A DNA stretch of 10,210 nt, taken from assembly GCA_030670375.1 (NCBI GenBank), contig DAOVBT010000037.1, positions 1 to 10,210 on the forward strand, read 5' to 3'. Of this stretch, positions 1 to 6,491 are shown piece by piece. Below the pieces are notes generated by a model. It was given only the letters and a program-made list of their open reading frames with translations, searched no databases and was not told where the DNA came from. This stretch comes from Candidatus Aminicenantota bacterium. GTDB lineage: Bacteria; Acidobacteriota; Aminicenantia; Aminicenantales; Aminicenantaceae. Both the position numbers and the translations under genes were made by a program. The first letter of the stretch is position 1, and each line of letters opens with the position of its first letter.

Positions 1-564
1 TGTGGCCTTGACCTTATTGCCCAGCGTGTCTTCTCCGTAAAAATCGATCCGAGCTGTGGTTTTGAGTTCCCCTTCTCCTCGGCCTGTTGCCAGGTTTACC
101 AGCGGAGGTTCGAGCTTTGATACGGCTCTAACGACAACAAAACTGACATCTGTTTGTGAATCGACCTGAACCCTAGCGGAAAGAGAGCCGTCGAACGAGT
201 AGGGAACATCGACACCCTCCTGGTTTTTCCCATCCGACCGGCTGTAGGTTACGACATAGTGCGTGACAAATATGTCGAAGTATTGGGATGTGCCGAGCCA
301 GGGTTCGGGGTCCAGAGACTGGGCTGCGAATGTGACATTGGCCGCATCAGCGGCAACAGTCGAGGAGCCTGTATCTGGGGTGACCGCAATAACATCGGAT
401 TGGAGAAAGTCGACTTCGTTGTCTTCGATGTCTGTACCCATAATCCGAACAATGAAAAGAACGCTGTCTGACCTGGAATCATCCGCGATCGGATTACAAG
501 AGAACAGAAGGAAAATGGCGGGAGCAATAACCAATATTTTTAGCCAAATTTTCATTTTTTTCAT
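1..564 (-). CDS. Putative outer-membrane lipoprotein encoded after pilQ (3' end beyond window)
   Basis: An open frame of 188 codons starts at ATG 564 and runs off the left edge, so the C-terminus is missing. A purine-rich site, GAGGGG (569-574), lies 4 bases before the ATG; a second in-frame ATG at 555 is less well placed. The N-terminus has lysines, a hydrophobic run (residues 7-22) and a lipobox-like LFSC, with the lipidated Cys at 23. Asn follows the Cys, not the Asp that typically retains lipoproteins in the inner membrane, so outer-membrane sorting is inferred. The rest (about 30-188) is polar and valine-rich with alternating hydrophobics, suggesting a beta-sandwich; visible landmarks are LDPEPWLG (84-91), YSRSDG (107-112) and KLEPPLVNL (150-158). 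The start lies 10 bases after the pilQ stop, so it is the last visible gene of the coaD-pil operon. I do not recognise a named family. Position suggests a secretin pilot or pilus accessory factor, which is inference. Confidence 0.8.
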   Translation of the reverse strand, partial: MKKMKIWLKILVIAPAIFLLFSCNPIADDSRSDSVLFIVRIMGTDIEDNEVDFLQSDVIAVTPDTGSSTVAADAANVTFAAQSLDPEPWLGTSQYFDIFVTHYVVTYSRSDGKNQEGVDVPYSFDGSLSARVQVDSQTDVSFVVVRAVSKLEPPLVNLATGRGEGELKTTARIDFYGEDTLGNKVKAT

Positions 565-574
565 TTTTCCCCTC

Positions 575-2854
575 TTATCTGAGAATTCTGGGAGTTATAA
601 AAATAAGCAACTCTCGAGTTTGTTTCGTACGTGCAAACGATTTGAATAGGTTTCCTATTATCGGAATTTTATGGAAGAATGGAACCCTATCTCGTGTTAT
701 CGAGTCCTCTGTCCGGTAGATGCCTCCGATCACCGTCGTACCGCCATCCGGGATCATGACTGTCGTGGTTGCACTCTGGGTGATTATCGGAGGTATGCCA
801 TTGACCAGGTTGGCAAAGTCAGCTGCGTTGTTCTGGAGCTCTAGCTGCATGATGATCGTGCCCTCTGCTGTAATCTGAGGGGTTGCTCTTAACTCAAGAG
901 CAGCATTCATATACCGTGTTGTGACTGTGAAGTTGGCGACAGTTTGGACCGGGATTTGTCTTCCCTGTATGATGTGGGCCTGTTGGTTATTCTGGGTGGT
1001 AACAGAGGGGCTTGAGATGATTCGGCCCTCTCCTGAAGTCTCGAGAGCAGATATGGCCAAGTCTATCCTGAAAGTATCCAGAACGTTGGCGAATGATACA
1101 CCCACAGCAGTCGAGAACGCGGGAGCCGGGAGATTGATGGCATATCCGCCTAATGGGCCTCCGATTCCTTTGGTTACGATACCTTGTGGGATCATGGCAC
1201 CGTCGAAAAGCATTTTATGCGGAAACTCCAGAGAAGTTTGATTGCCATAAAAAGGATCGACGATTCCTCGAGCTCCCCACTGTATCCCAAGATTTCGGAT
1301 GAATGTGCTTGTCGCTTCTACGATTCGGGCTTCGATGGCAACTTGAGGCGTGGGAGTGTCGAACACGTCGAGAAGTCTTTCGATCAGCTCGATCCTGTCG
1401 CTGACGTCGGTTATGACCATGGTGTTTGTCCGCTCATCCACGATGATTTCGCCTCTTTCCGATATTTTGCTCTGCAGAAGACCTTCGACATCTGCAGCTC
1501 TCGAGTAAGAGAGAGTGTACGATTTGGTCACCCGCGGACCTGCCAGTTCTTTGCTTTCTTCGAGCTTTTGCTCTTCTTCCCTCTCGCGTGTCAGTGTTTG
1601 GACAGGTGCGATCCTGAGAATATTGCCCTCCAGAATCCTGCCCATTTTGTTCTGCTTGAGGATAAGATCCAGTGCCTGATCCCAGGGAACATCGATGAGA
1701 TTACAGGAAACAACTCCTCTCACTTCGGGATCATGTGCGACGTTCAGGCCTGCAAATTCGCCCAGGTAATTGATGACGTCCCTCAGATCTGCATCTTTAA
1801 ATTTTAAAGTGATAACTTCTCCCCGGTATTTTTGTTGTTTCTGAGAGATGGTTTGCGGTTCGAATTGTTGGGCCTCTTCTTGAGGAAAGGAAGACCCGTT
1901 TTTTTCTGGACGAAGTCTTTTCGGCATTTCGATTTTTTCTTCGGATATCACAGGCTTCGGCGGGGATTTTTTTTCGACAGGAGGATTGAGCTCTTTTTTG
2001 GGTTCAGATTTTTCCACTACCGGGGGGGAAGGTTTTATCTCCGCTGGTGCCACTTGTGACAATCTTTCTTTATAAAAAGATATAGTCAGGTTGTTGTTTG
2101 CGGTATCCATGGAGTAAAACGTGGGTTCTGTGAGATCGAAGACCATTCTTGTGATGGTGTGAGGATTGGAGATTTGGAACTGAGCCGCTCTGACTTTTTT
2201 AACACCGAGCTGATTGATAGTGTGAACGGATTGCGATGAGGAAAAGTATGTGTTGTACAGGTCGACGACAAGCCGGAGCGGTTTATCCAAAACAAAAACA
2301 TTGGAAATGGCTTCATGACTGAGTATCGCCCTGACGTCCACTCTATCCTTTTTGTCGGCGACGCTGATATTTGTCAGGTATCCTACTTGGCCTGATGCCT
2401 TTTCCAGTTTCGATTTTACATCTGGATCAAACGCGTATTTTCCAGGAGTTTTCTGGATCTGGTTCAGTTCGACGATGGTGTTGTTGTCCTCGGTTTTTAT
2501 CTGATAAGGAACGCGTTCTTTCAGGTCGATATAGAGACGGAATTTGTCGGCGTCGATTCTCTGTATCTTTATATCTTGGATTAACGGGGTTGTGTGGGTT
2601 GCTATTTTGGGTGTGACATTTGTAGATACATTGTCGAAATCGACAAAAATAGTGGCGGGACGATCGGTTGCATAGCTGGAGCCAACAAGAGCTAGAGGAG
2701 AATTGGATTCGAGAACGATCCTCGTGTTTGGCTGTCCAGGCATGACAGATATGTTACTTATATTGCCTAAGGGTTCTTTGTTGCTTGCAAATCCGCTGAC
2801 CAAAGTGAGGGCACATATGATGACCAGGATTTGCAGATATTTTTTCGTTTTCAT
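575..2854 (-). CDS. pilQ: PilQ, type IV pilus outer-membrane secretin
   Basis: 759 residues. PilQ forms the outer-membrane multimeric channel through which the type IV pilus is extruded and retracted. Visible order: signal peptide (1 to about 24); two AMIN-like peptidoglycan-binding domains (about 31-130 and 158-262); a Pro/Lys/Glu-rich linker (about 265-340); an STN/N0 domain (about 345-418, with LKFKDADLRDVINYL); an N1/secretin_N domain (about 443-502, with IIVDERTNTMVITD); and the secretin beta-barrel domain (about 505-759), with the near-C-terminal signature VPFFHKIPIIGNLF (724-737) and the usual ending RELLIFITPRIL. Length and domain set are normal for PilQ. The ATG at 2854 is preceded by AGAGGAG, which lies in the last codons of pilP, 4 bases upstream. 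The preceding pilMNOP genes make the pilus assignment firm, rather than a type II secretion GspD. Confidence 0.97.
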   Translation of the reverse strand: MKTKKYLQILVIICALTLVSGFASNKEPLGNISNISVMPGQPNTRIVLESNSPLALVGSSYATDRPATIFVDFDNVSTNVTPKIATHTTPLIQDIKIQRIDADKFRLYIDLKERVPYQIKTEDNNTIVELNQIQKTPGKYAFDPDVKSKLEKASGQVGYLTNISVADKKDRVDVRAILSHEAISNVFVLDKPLRLVVDLYNTYFSSSQSVHTINQLGVKKVRAAQFQISNPHTITRMVFDLTEPTFYSMDTANNNLTISFYKERLSQVAPAEIKPSPPVVEKSEPKKELNPPVEKKSPPKPVISEEKIEMPKRLRPEKNGSSFPQEEAQQFEPQTISQKQQKYRGEVITLKFKDADLRDVINYLGEFAGLNVAHDPEVRGVVSCNLIDVPWDQALDLILKQNKMGRILEGNILRIAPVQTLTREREEEQKLEESKELAGPRVTKSYTLSYSRAADVEGLLQSKISERGEIIVDERTNTMVITDVSDRIELIERLLDVFDTPTPQVAIEARIVEATSTFIRNLGIQWGARGIVDPFYGNQTSLEFPHKMLFDGAMIPQGIVTKGIGGPLGGYAINLPAPAFSTAVGVSFANVLDTFRIDLAISALETSGEGRIISSPSVTTQNNQQAHIIQGRQIPVQTVANFTVTTRYMNAALELRATPQITAEGTIIMQLELQNNAADFANLVNGIPPIITQSATTTVMIPDGGTTVIGGIYRTEDSITRDRVPFFHKIPIIGNLFKSFARTKQTRELLIFITPRILR

Positions 2855-2858
2855 GTTA

Positions 2859-3314
2859 TCACTCCTCTAGCTTGATTTCTTTTACGATATCTTTTGGACT
2901 TGTTAAAGGGATGCCCCTTTCTTTTGTTTTTCGGAAAATGACTTGTGAATCATTGACATTCAGGACAAAACCATCGAGGAAATTATCCCCGGTTTTGATG
3001 TAGTAAGGCCATCCTTGAGCATCATTGATAATCGCAGTCAATTTTTCTCTGTGCTTAACAATTCCAATAAGAATAGCATCCTCGATGGCCAACTGTTGGA
3101 GCCCCCTGGTTTTGTCCTTATCTCTCAGATCTTGCCCGGCGAGAAGATCTCTGAATGGATCTCTTCTTCCTTCGGGATTATACGTGGGTCCTCGAGGCTT
3201 GATCTGAATCCGTGTATCAAGCTGTGTGCCTTGATCGACATCCTGAGCGGAAAGAGGGAGAGTACCAAGACAAATGACGCCTGCCACAAACAATACAAAT
3301 ATTCTTTTCTTCAT
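2859..3314 (-). CDS. pilP: PilP, type IV pilus alignment-complex protein
   Basis: 151 residues. PilP connects the inner-membrane PilN/PilO pair to the periplasmic N0 domain of the PilQ secretin. An N-terminal hydrophobic signal (about 5-19) is followed by a probable signal peptidase I site after LSA (21-23). A low-complexity, extended region follows, with the family hallmark RRDPF (50-54), which marks the segment that binds PilN/PilO. The C-terminal part (about 73-150) is the small beta-domain, with LAIEDAILIGIV and YIKTGDNF. Unlike PilP of Neisseria or Pseudomonas, it lacks a clear lipobox: the only early Cys (15) follows Ile, so lipidation is unlikely. The gene starts 1 base after the pilO stop, with AGGGGG in the last pilO codons as ribosome binding site. 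Length is at the short end for PilP. Confidence 0.93.
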   Translation of the reverse strand: MKKRIFVLFVAGVICLGTLPLSAQDVDQGTQLDTRIQIKPRGPTYNPEGRRDPFRDLLAGQDLRDKDKTRGLQQLAIEDAILIGIVKHREKLTAIINDAQGWPYYIKTGDNFLDGFVLNVNDSQVIFRKTKERGIPLTSPKDIVKEIKLEE

Positions 3315-3315
3315 C

Positions 3316-3894
3316 TCAGTTCCCCCTATTTTGTTGATTCTCTGTTTCTTCTGTCTTTTTTTCCTCCCGGTAAATGTATGTTTTTACATTCCACTCGGCA
3401 GAAATGGTCGAAGCATCAGTCTGAGTTTTCAAGGCTTTGATCGAAAAATCTTCAACATTGAACAGGCGTTGAAAAGCGTTCAGTCGGTCGAAAAATATGA
3501 CGAGATTATGATAATCCCCAGTTATGGCGACTGAAATGGGCTGTTCTGCGTAGAACTCCTTGATAATCTCTGGATTTTGGTTAAATTTGGTGATGTTTAA
3601 ACGGGTGTCGTAAGCGAGTTGTTGCATTTGCTTCAAGATGCTGCTAATCTCTTCCTTTTTAGGGATGATAGCCTCGAGCTTGCTGAGCGTGACTTTCATC
3701 TGTTCGAGCTCGGCTTCGATTTTATCCAGTTCTTCCTTTTTTATCTTGAGATGGACCACTTCTGCTTCTACTTCTATTCTTTCATCTCTGATGTTTTGAA
3801 GTTCCTCATCCTTGGGATTATAGTAAACAAAATAAAAAAGGCCCAGAATGATAATGGCTATGAGGACATATGCGAACCAAGGCCAATCTCTCAT
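3316..3894 (-). CDS. pilO: PilO, type IV pilus inner-membrane alignment protein
   Basis: 192 residues. PilO is a bitopic inner-membrane protein that pairs with PilN and, with PilP, couples the cytoplasmic motor to the secretin. It shows a short cytoplasmic start (MRDWPW), one transmembrane helix (about 8-24), a charged heptad-like coiled coil (about 29-76) and a ferredoxin-like periplasmic domain (about 83-175). The domain contains the typical stretch GDYHNLVIFFDRLNAF (126-141) and NVEDFSI (146-152). The tail is polar and rich in Glu, Lys, Asn and Gln. The ATG at 3894 overlaps the pilN stop as ATGA, and AAGGGG in the final pilN codons serves as ribosome binding site, so translation is probably coupled. 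The assignment rests on topology, size and fixed pilMNOPQ order as much as on sequence, because PilO diverges strongly between phyla. Confidence 0.94.
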   Translation of the reverse strand: MRDWPWFAYVLIAIIILGLFYFVYYNPKDEELQNIRDERIEVEAEVVHLKIKKEELDKIEAELEQMKVTLSKLEAIIPKKEEISSILKQMQQLAYDTRLNITKFNQNPEIIKEFYAEQPISVAITGDYHNLVIFFDRLNAFQRLFNVEDFSIKALKTQTDASTISAEWNVKTYIYREEKKTEETENQQNRGN

Positions 3895-4508
3895 TTTTGT
3901 TCCCCTTGTTTGGCTTCTTCTGATGAATCTATACTCAAAGGCAAGTCATATATTGCCGTGAGAGAAAACTCTAAATACGGGCTGCCTGATTGTTGACTTC
4001 TTTGATTGATGGATTCGATTTTCACATTGCTCAGATGTGGGCTGTTTTCCAGATTATAGACGTAGTCTGCGATAAGGTTGTTGGAAAGAGCCCTCCCCTT
4101 TATCGTGATTTCTTGTGCTTCGTAACTCGTTTCGGTTAGCCAAACCCACCCTGGTATGTTTTTGCTCAGTTCATCCATCGTTCTTACGGCAATCTCTTGG
4201 CGAGCCTTCAAATCATTGATCAGATTGATCTTTCTCGTAAGGGTGCTCTTCTGTTCTTCCAACTTCTCCAGGGCAACCAAGACGTACTGGAGCTGTTTCT
4301 TTTCTTCTTGAGCTACGCTCAGGAGATCTCTTTCGGTTTTGATGGCTTTATCCTGCAAGAAATACAGGAATGCGACAGCACCGATAGCAAGGAGTATGAG
4401 TAGGCTAGCAATCGGTGTTTTTCTTTTCTCCTTTATTTCTGGAGCTAGCCCAAAAGATTCCTCTCTTATCTCTTTTTTTTCGGGTTTTAATAAGTTTATT
4501 CTAATCAT
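3891..4508 (-). CDS. pilN: PilN, type IV pilus inner-membrane alignment protein
   Basis: 205 residues. It begins with MIRINLL, the conserved PilN cytoplasmic motif that inserts into a groove on PilM and so links the membrane complex to the cytoplasm. A charged segment is followed by one transmembrane helix (about 33-51), a coiled coil (about 55-105) and a ferredoxin-like periplasmic domain (about 107-190). The domain contains NIPGWVWLTE (117-126) and ITIKGRA (134-140), both typical of PilN. It partners PilO in the periplasm. The ATG at 4508 lies 3 bases after the pilM stop; the purine stretch GGAAAAG at the end of pilM is the probable ribosome binding site. No irregularity is seen. Confidence 0.95.
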   Translation of the reverse strand: MIRINLLKPEKKEIREESFGLAPEIKEKRKTPIASLLILLAIGAVAFLYFLQDKAIKTERDLLSVAQEEKKQLQYVLVALEKLEEQKSTLTRKINLINDLKARQEIAVRTMDELSKNIPGWVWLTETSYEAQEITIKGRALSNNLIADYVYNLENSPHLSNVKIESINQRSQQSGSPYLEFSLTAIYDLPLSIDSSEEAKQGEQK

Positions 4509-4511
4509 TGT

Positions 4512-5591
4512 TTACTTTTCCAACTTTCTTGTGGCGAGTCCTGTGGCCACTCCAAAAAGGGCAGCCATCTCTTCAAAATAGATGGAGTCGAATTTTTTCT
4601 CGTCGTAATAGATTCGTCGGAAAGGATTGAAGAGCTCTGTGCGCATGTTAAACTTCTGCTCGAATTTAGCGGCAAGATCTTTGAGTTTGGACAGACCCCC
4701 GCTAAGAAAAATGGCTTCGATTTTTCTCTCGGCCTTTTCTCCAGCTTCGTAAAAGGAAAACGTTTTTTCAATTTCTTCAAGGATGTTCTGAATGTTCATG
4801 TTCAGGATTGCCTCGTATTTTTCGGGTTCTACGTTTTTCACAGGGAGACCTTTGAGCAGCTTTTCCGCATCGTCAAAGCTGATCCCAAGATCCTTGCTGA
4901 TGTTTTCTGTGAAGAAGGATCCTCCCAGCGAAAGGTCACGGAAGAGTTGGGGGATGCTTTTTTCGATGATGATAACATTGGTGATGTTCGCGCCGAGGTT
5001 GATGATGGCAATTGTTTTTTCTTTGCTGAGTTCCGGATAGTTCACATCCAGTGCATTTTGTAGAGCAAAAACATCGACTTCGATTGCTTCGAGATTCTTA
5101 CGTGCTTGATTGACGACGTTGCTGTAGTTGGCGATTTTATCCTTTTTCGCCGCCACAAGAAGTATATCGAGATTTTTGTCCTCTGAATACTCAGAGGATT
5201 TTAAAATGGCGTAATCGACGTTTGTTTCCTCATAAGGGTATGGAATGTTGTGTTTGGCTTCCCAGATGATGGATTCGGCCAATTCTTCTGTATCCATAGA
5301 GGGCAGGGAAATCTTTTTGATAATGACGGAATTTCCCGATACAGAGATCACGACATTCTTGTTGGTGATCTTGTTTTCGTCGAAAATCATCCTGATGGTC
5401 TCCACAACGGCAGCCGAGTCGATAATCGTTCCTTCGACAATGGCATCGTGAGGAAGAAGCTCGTATCCGATTTTTTTCACTTCATAGAGTTCTTCTGTGC
5501 CTTTTTTCTTTGATTTAAGCTCGACTGCTTTAATGGAATAGGAACCGATGTCCAATCCGATAAAAGCTTTTTCTCGACTGAATCCCAACAT
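4512..5591 (-). CDS. pilM: PilM, actin-like ATP-binding type IV pilus protein
   Basis: 359 residues, the usual PilM length. PilM is a cytoplasmic, FtsA/actin-fold protein that binds ATP and the PilN tail, forming the inner ring of the pilus machine. Visible motifs: phosphate-1 loop FIGLDIGSYSIKAVEL (10-25); the 1C-type subdomain with VISVSGNSVIIKKISLP (81-97) and the conserved IIWEAKHNIPYP (108-119); phosphate-2 region IAIINLGANITNVII (194-208); adenosine motif IFLSGGLSKLKDLA (294-307). The ending FGVATGLATRK is also family-like. The ATG at 5591 is preceded by AAAGGAAAAG at good spacing and lies 12 bases after the coaD stop, with no visible promoter between, so it is probably co-transcribed with coaD. 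Confidence 0.97.
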   Translation of the reverse strand: MLGFSREKAFIGLDIGSYSIKAVELKSKKKGTEELYEVKKIGYELLPHDAIVEGTIIDSAAVVETIRMIFDENKITNKNVVISVSGNSVIIKKISLPSMDTEELAESIIWEAKHNIPYPYEETNVDYAILKSSEYSEDKNLDILLVAAKKDKIANYSNVVNQARKNLEAIEVDVFALQNALDVNYPELSKEKTIAIINLGANITNVIIIEKSIPQLFRDLSLGGSFFTENISKDLGISFDDAEKLLKGLPVKNVEPEKYEAILNMNIQNILEEIEKTFSFYEAGEKAERKIEAIFLSGGLSKLKDLAAKFEQKFNMRTELFNPFRRIYYDEKKFDSIYFEEMAALFGVATGLATRKLEK

Positions 5592-5603
5592 TTTCTTTTC
5601 CTT

Positions 5604-6107
5604 TTATATTAAATTTGTTTTTGGGGTTGTCTTGTACTTGTCTCGCAATTTATCCTCGACTTCCCCAGGAACGAGGCCTTCAAGACATCCTCCCAGCATG
5701 CTGACTTCTTTGACAAGTCTCGAGCTAAGGAAGGAATAATTGAGACTGGGCATCATGAACAATGTTTCGATTTCCGGATCAAGTTTTCTGTTCATCAGTG
5801 CCATCTGAAATTCATACTCAAAGTCAGAGATTGCTCTTAAGCCTCTAATGATCATTTTGGACTCATTTGTTTTTGCAAAATCAACCAGAAGTCCGTGAAA
5901 GGATTCTACTTCGACGTTTTCATTCTCTGCAAATATCTCCTGGATCATTGCCACCCTTTCTTTAGTCGAAAAAAGAGACTTCTTTTTGGGATTTTCAAGG
6001 ACAGAAACCAATATCTGGTCGAAAATCTCGAGTCCTCTTCGGATAATATCGACATGTCCATTGGTTATCGGATCGAACGAGCCAGGATATACTGCCTTCT
6101 TAATCAT
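5604..6107 (-). CDS. coaD: Phosphopantetheine adenylyltransferase (CoaD)
   Basis: 167 residues from ATG 6107. CoaD transfers AMP from ATP to 4'-phosphopantetheine, giving dephospho-CoA, the penultimate step of coenzyme A synthesis in the cytoplasm. The start VYPGSFDPITNGH (6-18) contains the nucleotidyltransferase TxGH motif (15-18). IIRGLRAISDFEYE (86-99) and YSFLSSRLVKEV (124-135, the ISSxxxR-type motif) are further hallmarks, and length is normal. An in-frame TTG at 6173 would add 22 residues, but those lack family similarity and that TTG is the first base triplet of a promoter-like TTGACA box, so I chose the ATG. The ribosome binding site is weak (GAAAGAG, rather far upstream). It heads the pil operon, 12 bases before pilM; elsewhere coaD is more often beside rsmD. 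No functional link to pili is known. Confidence 0.96.
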   Translation of the reverse strand: MIKKAVYPGSFDPITNGHVDIIRRGLEIFDQILVSVLENPKKKSLFSTKERVAMIQEIFAENENVEVESFHGLLVDFAKTNESKMIIRGLRAISDFEYEFQMALMNRKLDPEIETLFMMPSLNYSFLSSRLVKEVSMLGGCLEGLVPGEVEDKLRDKYKTTPKTNLI

Positions 6108-6146
6108 GTATGCACAATGAACTCTTTCACCTGAGTTGTTTAATTT

Positions 6147-6173
6147 AGTATCAAAAATATTTTGCTTTGTCAA
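6147..6173 (-). promoter_or_regulatory. Sigma-70-like promoter of the coaD-pilMNOPQ operon
   Basis: On the minus strand a perfect -35 box TTGACA (6168-6173) is followed after 15 bases by GATACT (6147-6152, 4/6 to TATAAT), or after 17 bases by the weaker TACTAA (6145-6150). Initiation would fall near 6140, leaving a leader of about 33 bases before the coaD ATG. It is the only good promoter seen upstream of the seven-gene run. Confidence 0.55.
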
Positions 6174-6380
6174 TTAAATCTCATCCGAATCTGTAATATT
6201 TTTTCTATTCTGTACAAGCAGGTATCTCTTTATTCCTTCTCATTCATTTTATTCAATTCATTTTTTACGTCAATCACCGAAAAGGAGGATATTCAGGGGG
6301 ATATTTTTCAAACATTTCTCACCCCTAAGGGTTAGGACGTTTGTGTGTGCCTTTTTGTCCCATAGTTCTCAGAAATCGCC

Positions 6381-6392
6381 TTTATCGATAAA
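6381..6392. promoter_or_regulatory. Perfect palindrome TTTATCGATAAA, possible operator
   Basis: A 12-bp perfect inverted repeat in the coaD-pcm intergenic region, centred 42 bp (about four helical turns) upstream of a second, different 12-bp palindrome. It resembles a dimeric-regulator site in form only; no regulator is identified. Confidence 0.3.
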
Positions 6393-6422
6393 AAATGGGC
6401 TCTGGATTATCCGAGCTAGTGA

Positions 6423-6434
6423 ATTCCTAGGAAT
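6423..6434. promoter_or_regulatory. Perfect palindrome ATTCCTAGGAAT in the pcm promoter, possible operator
   Basis: A 12-bp perfect inverted repeat that starts in the expected -35 position and runs into the spacer upstream of the pcm TATAAT box. A protein bound here would compete with or replace -35 recognition. The function is inferred from position only. Confidence 0.35.
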
Positions 6435-6441
6435 ATTTGTT

Positions 6442-6447
6442 TATAAT
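6442..6447 (+). promoter_or_regulatory. -10 box of the probable pcm promoter
   Basis: A perfect TATAAT, 45 bases before the pcm ATG. At the 16-18 base spacing there is no recognisable -35 box (GTGAAT at 17), and a palindrome covers that position. Initiation would be near 6454, giving a leader of about 38 bases. The missing -35 suggests a weak or activator-dependent promoter. Confidence 0.5.
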
Positions 6448-6491
6448 AGATATGATGTAAAAGATCAAAAAAGAACATCAAGAGGGATCGA

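Larger units (their letters stand above)
6108..6491. other. Divergent intergenic control region between coaD and pcm
   Basis: 384 bases with no convincing gene. It holds the coaD promoter at the left end, two perfect 12-bp palindromes (6381-6392 and 6423-6434), the pcm TATAAT box (6442-6447) and an orphan Shine-Dalgarno-like AAAGGAGG (6281-6288) with no start codon at workable distance. One plus-strand frame is free of stops from 6178 to 6492 but has no ATG; its best start is GTG 6343, giving 50 residues that end in an ATGA overlap with pcm. The predicted peptide resembles nothing I recognise. No transcription terminator is seen, as expected between divergent genes. Confidence 0.6.

Noticed and set aside
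263..649. Plus-strand open frame of 128 codons opposite the lipoprotein gene
   Set aside because: It is antisense to a frame with a ribosome binding site, lipoprotein signal and operon position, and crosses into the end of pilQ; no recognisable product.
1184..1807. Plus-strand open frame of 207 codons inside pilQ
   Set aside because: It lies wholly antisense to the secretin gene, whose domains are unmistakable; the translation is Cys/Phe-rich and unlike any family, with no ribosome binding site. It is a shadow frame.
575..5591. Possibility that the pilM-Q set is a type II secretion gspL/M/C/D set
   Set aside because: PilM with its actin-like motifs, the MIRINLL start of PilN, RRDPF in PilP and tandem AMIN domains in the secretin all point to a type IV pilus.
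6108..6173. N-terminal extension of CoaD from TTG 6173
   Set aside because: The 22 added residues have no counterpart in CoaD, which starts with the conserved VYPGSFDP region, and the TTG belongs to a perfect -35 box.
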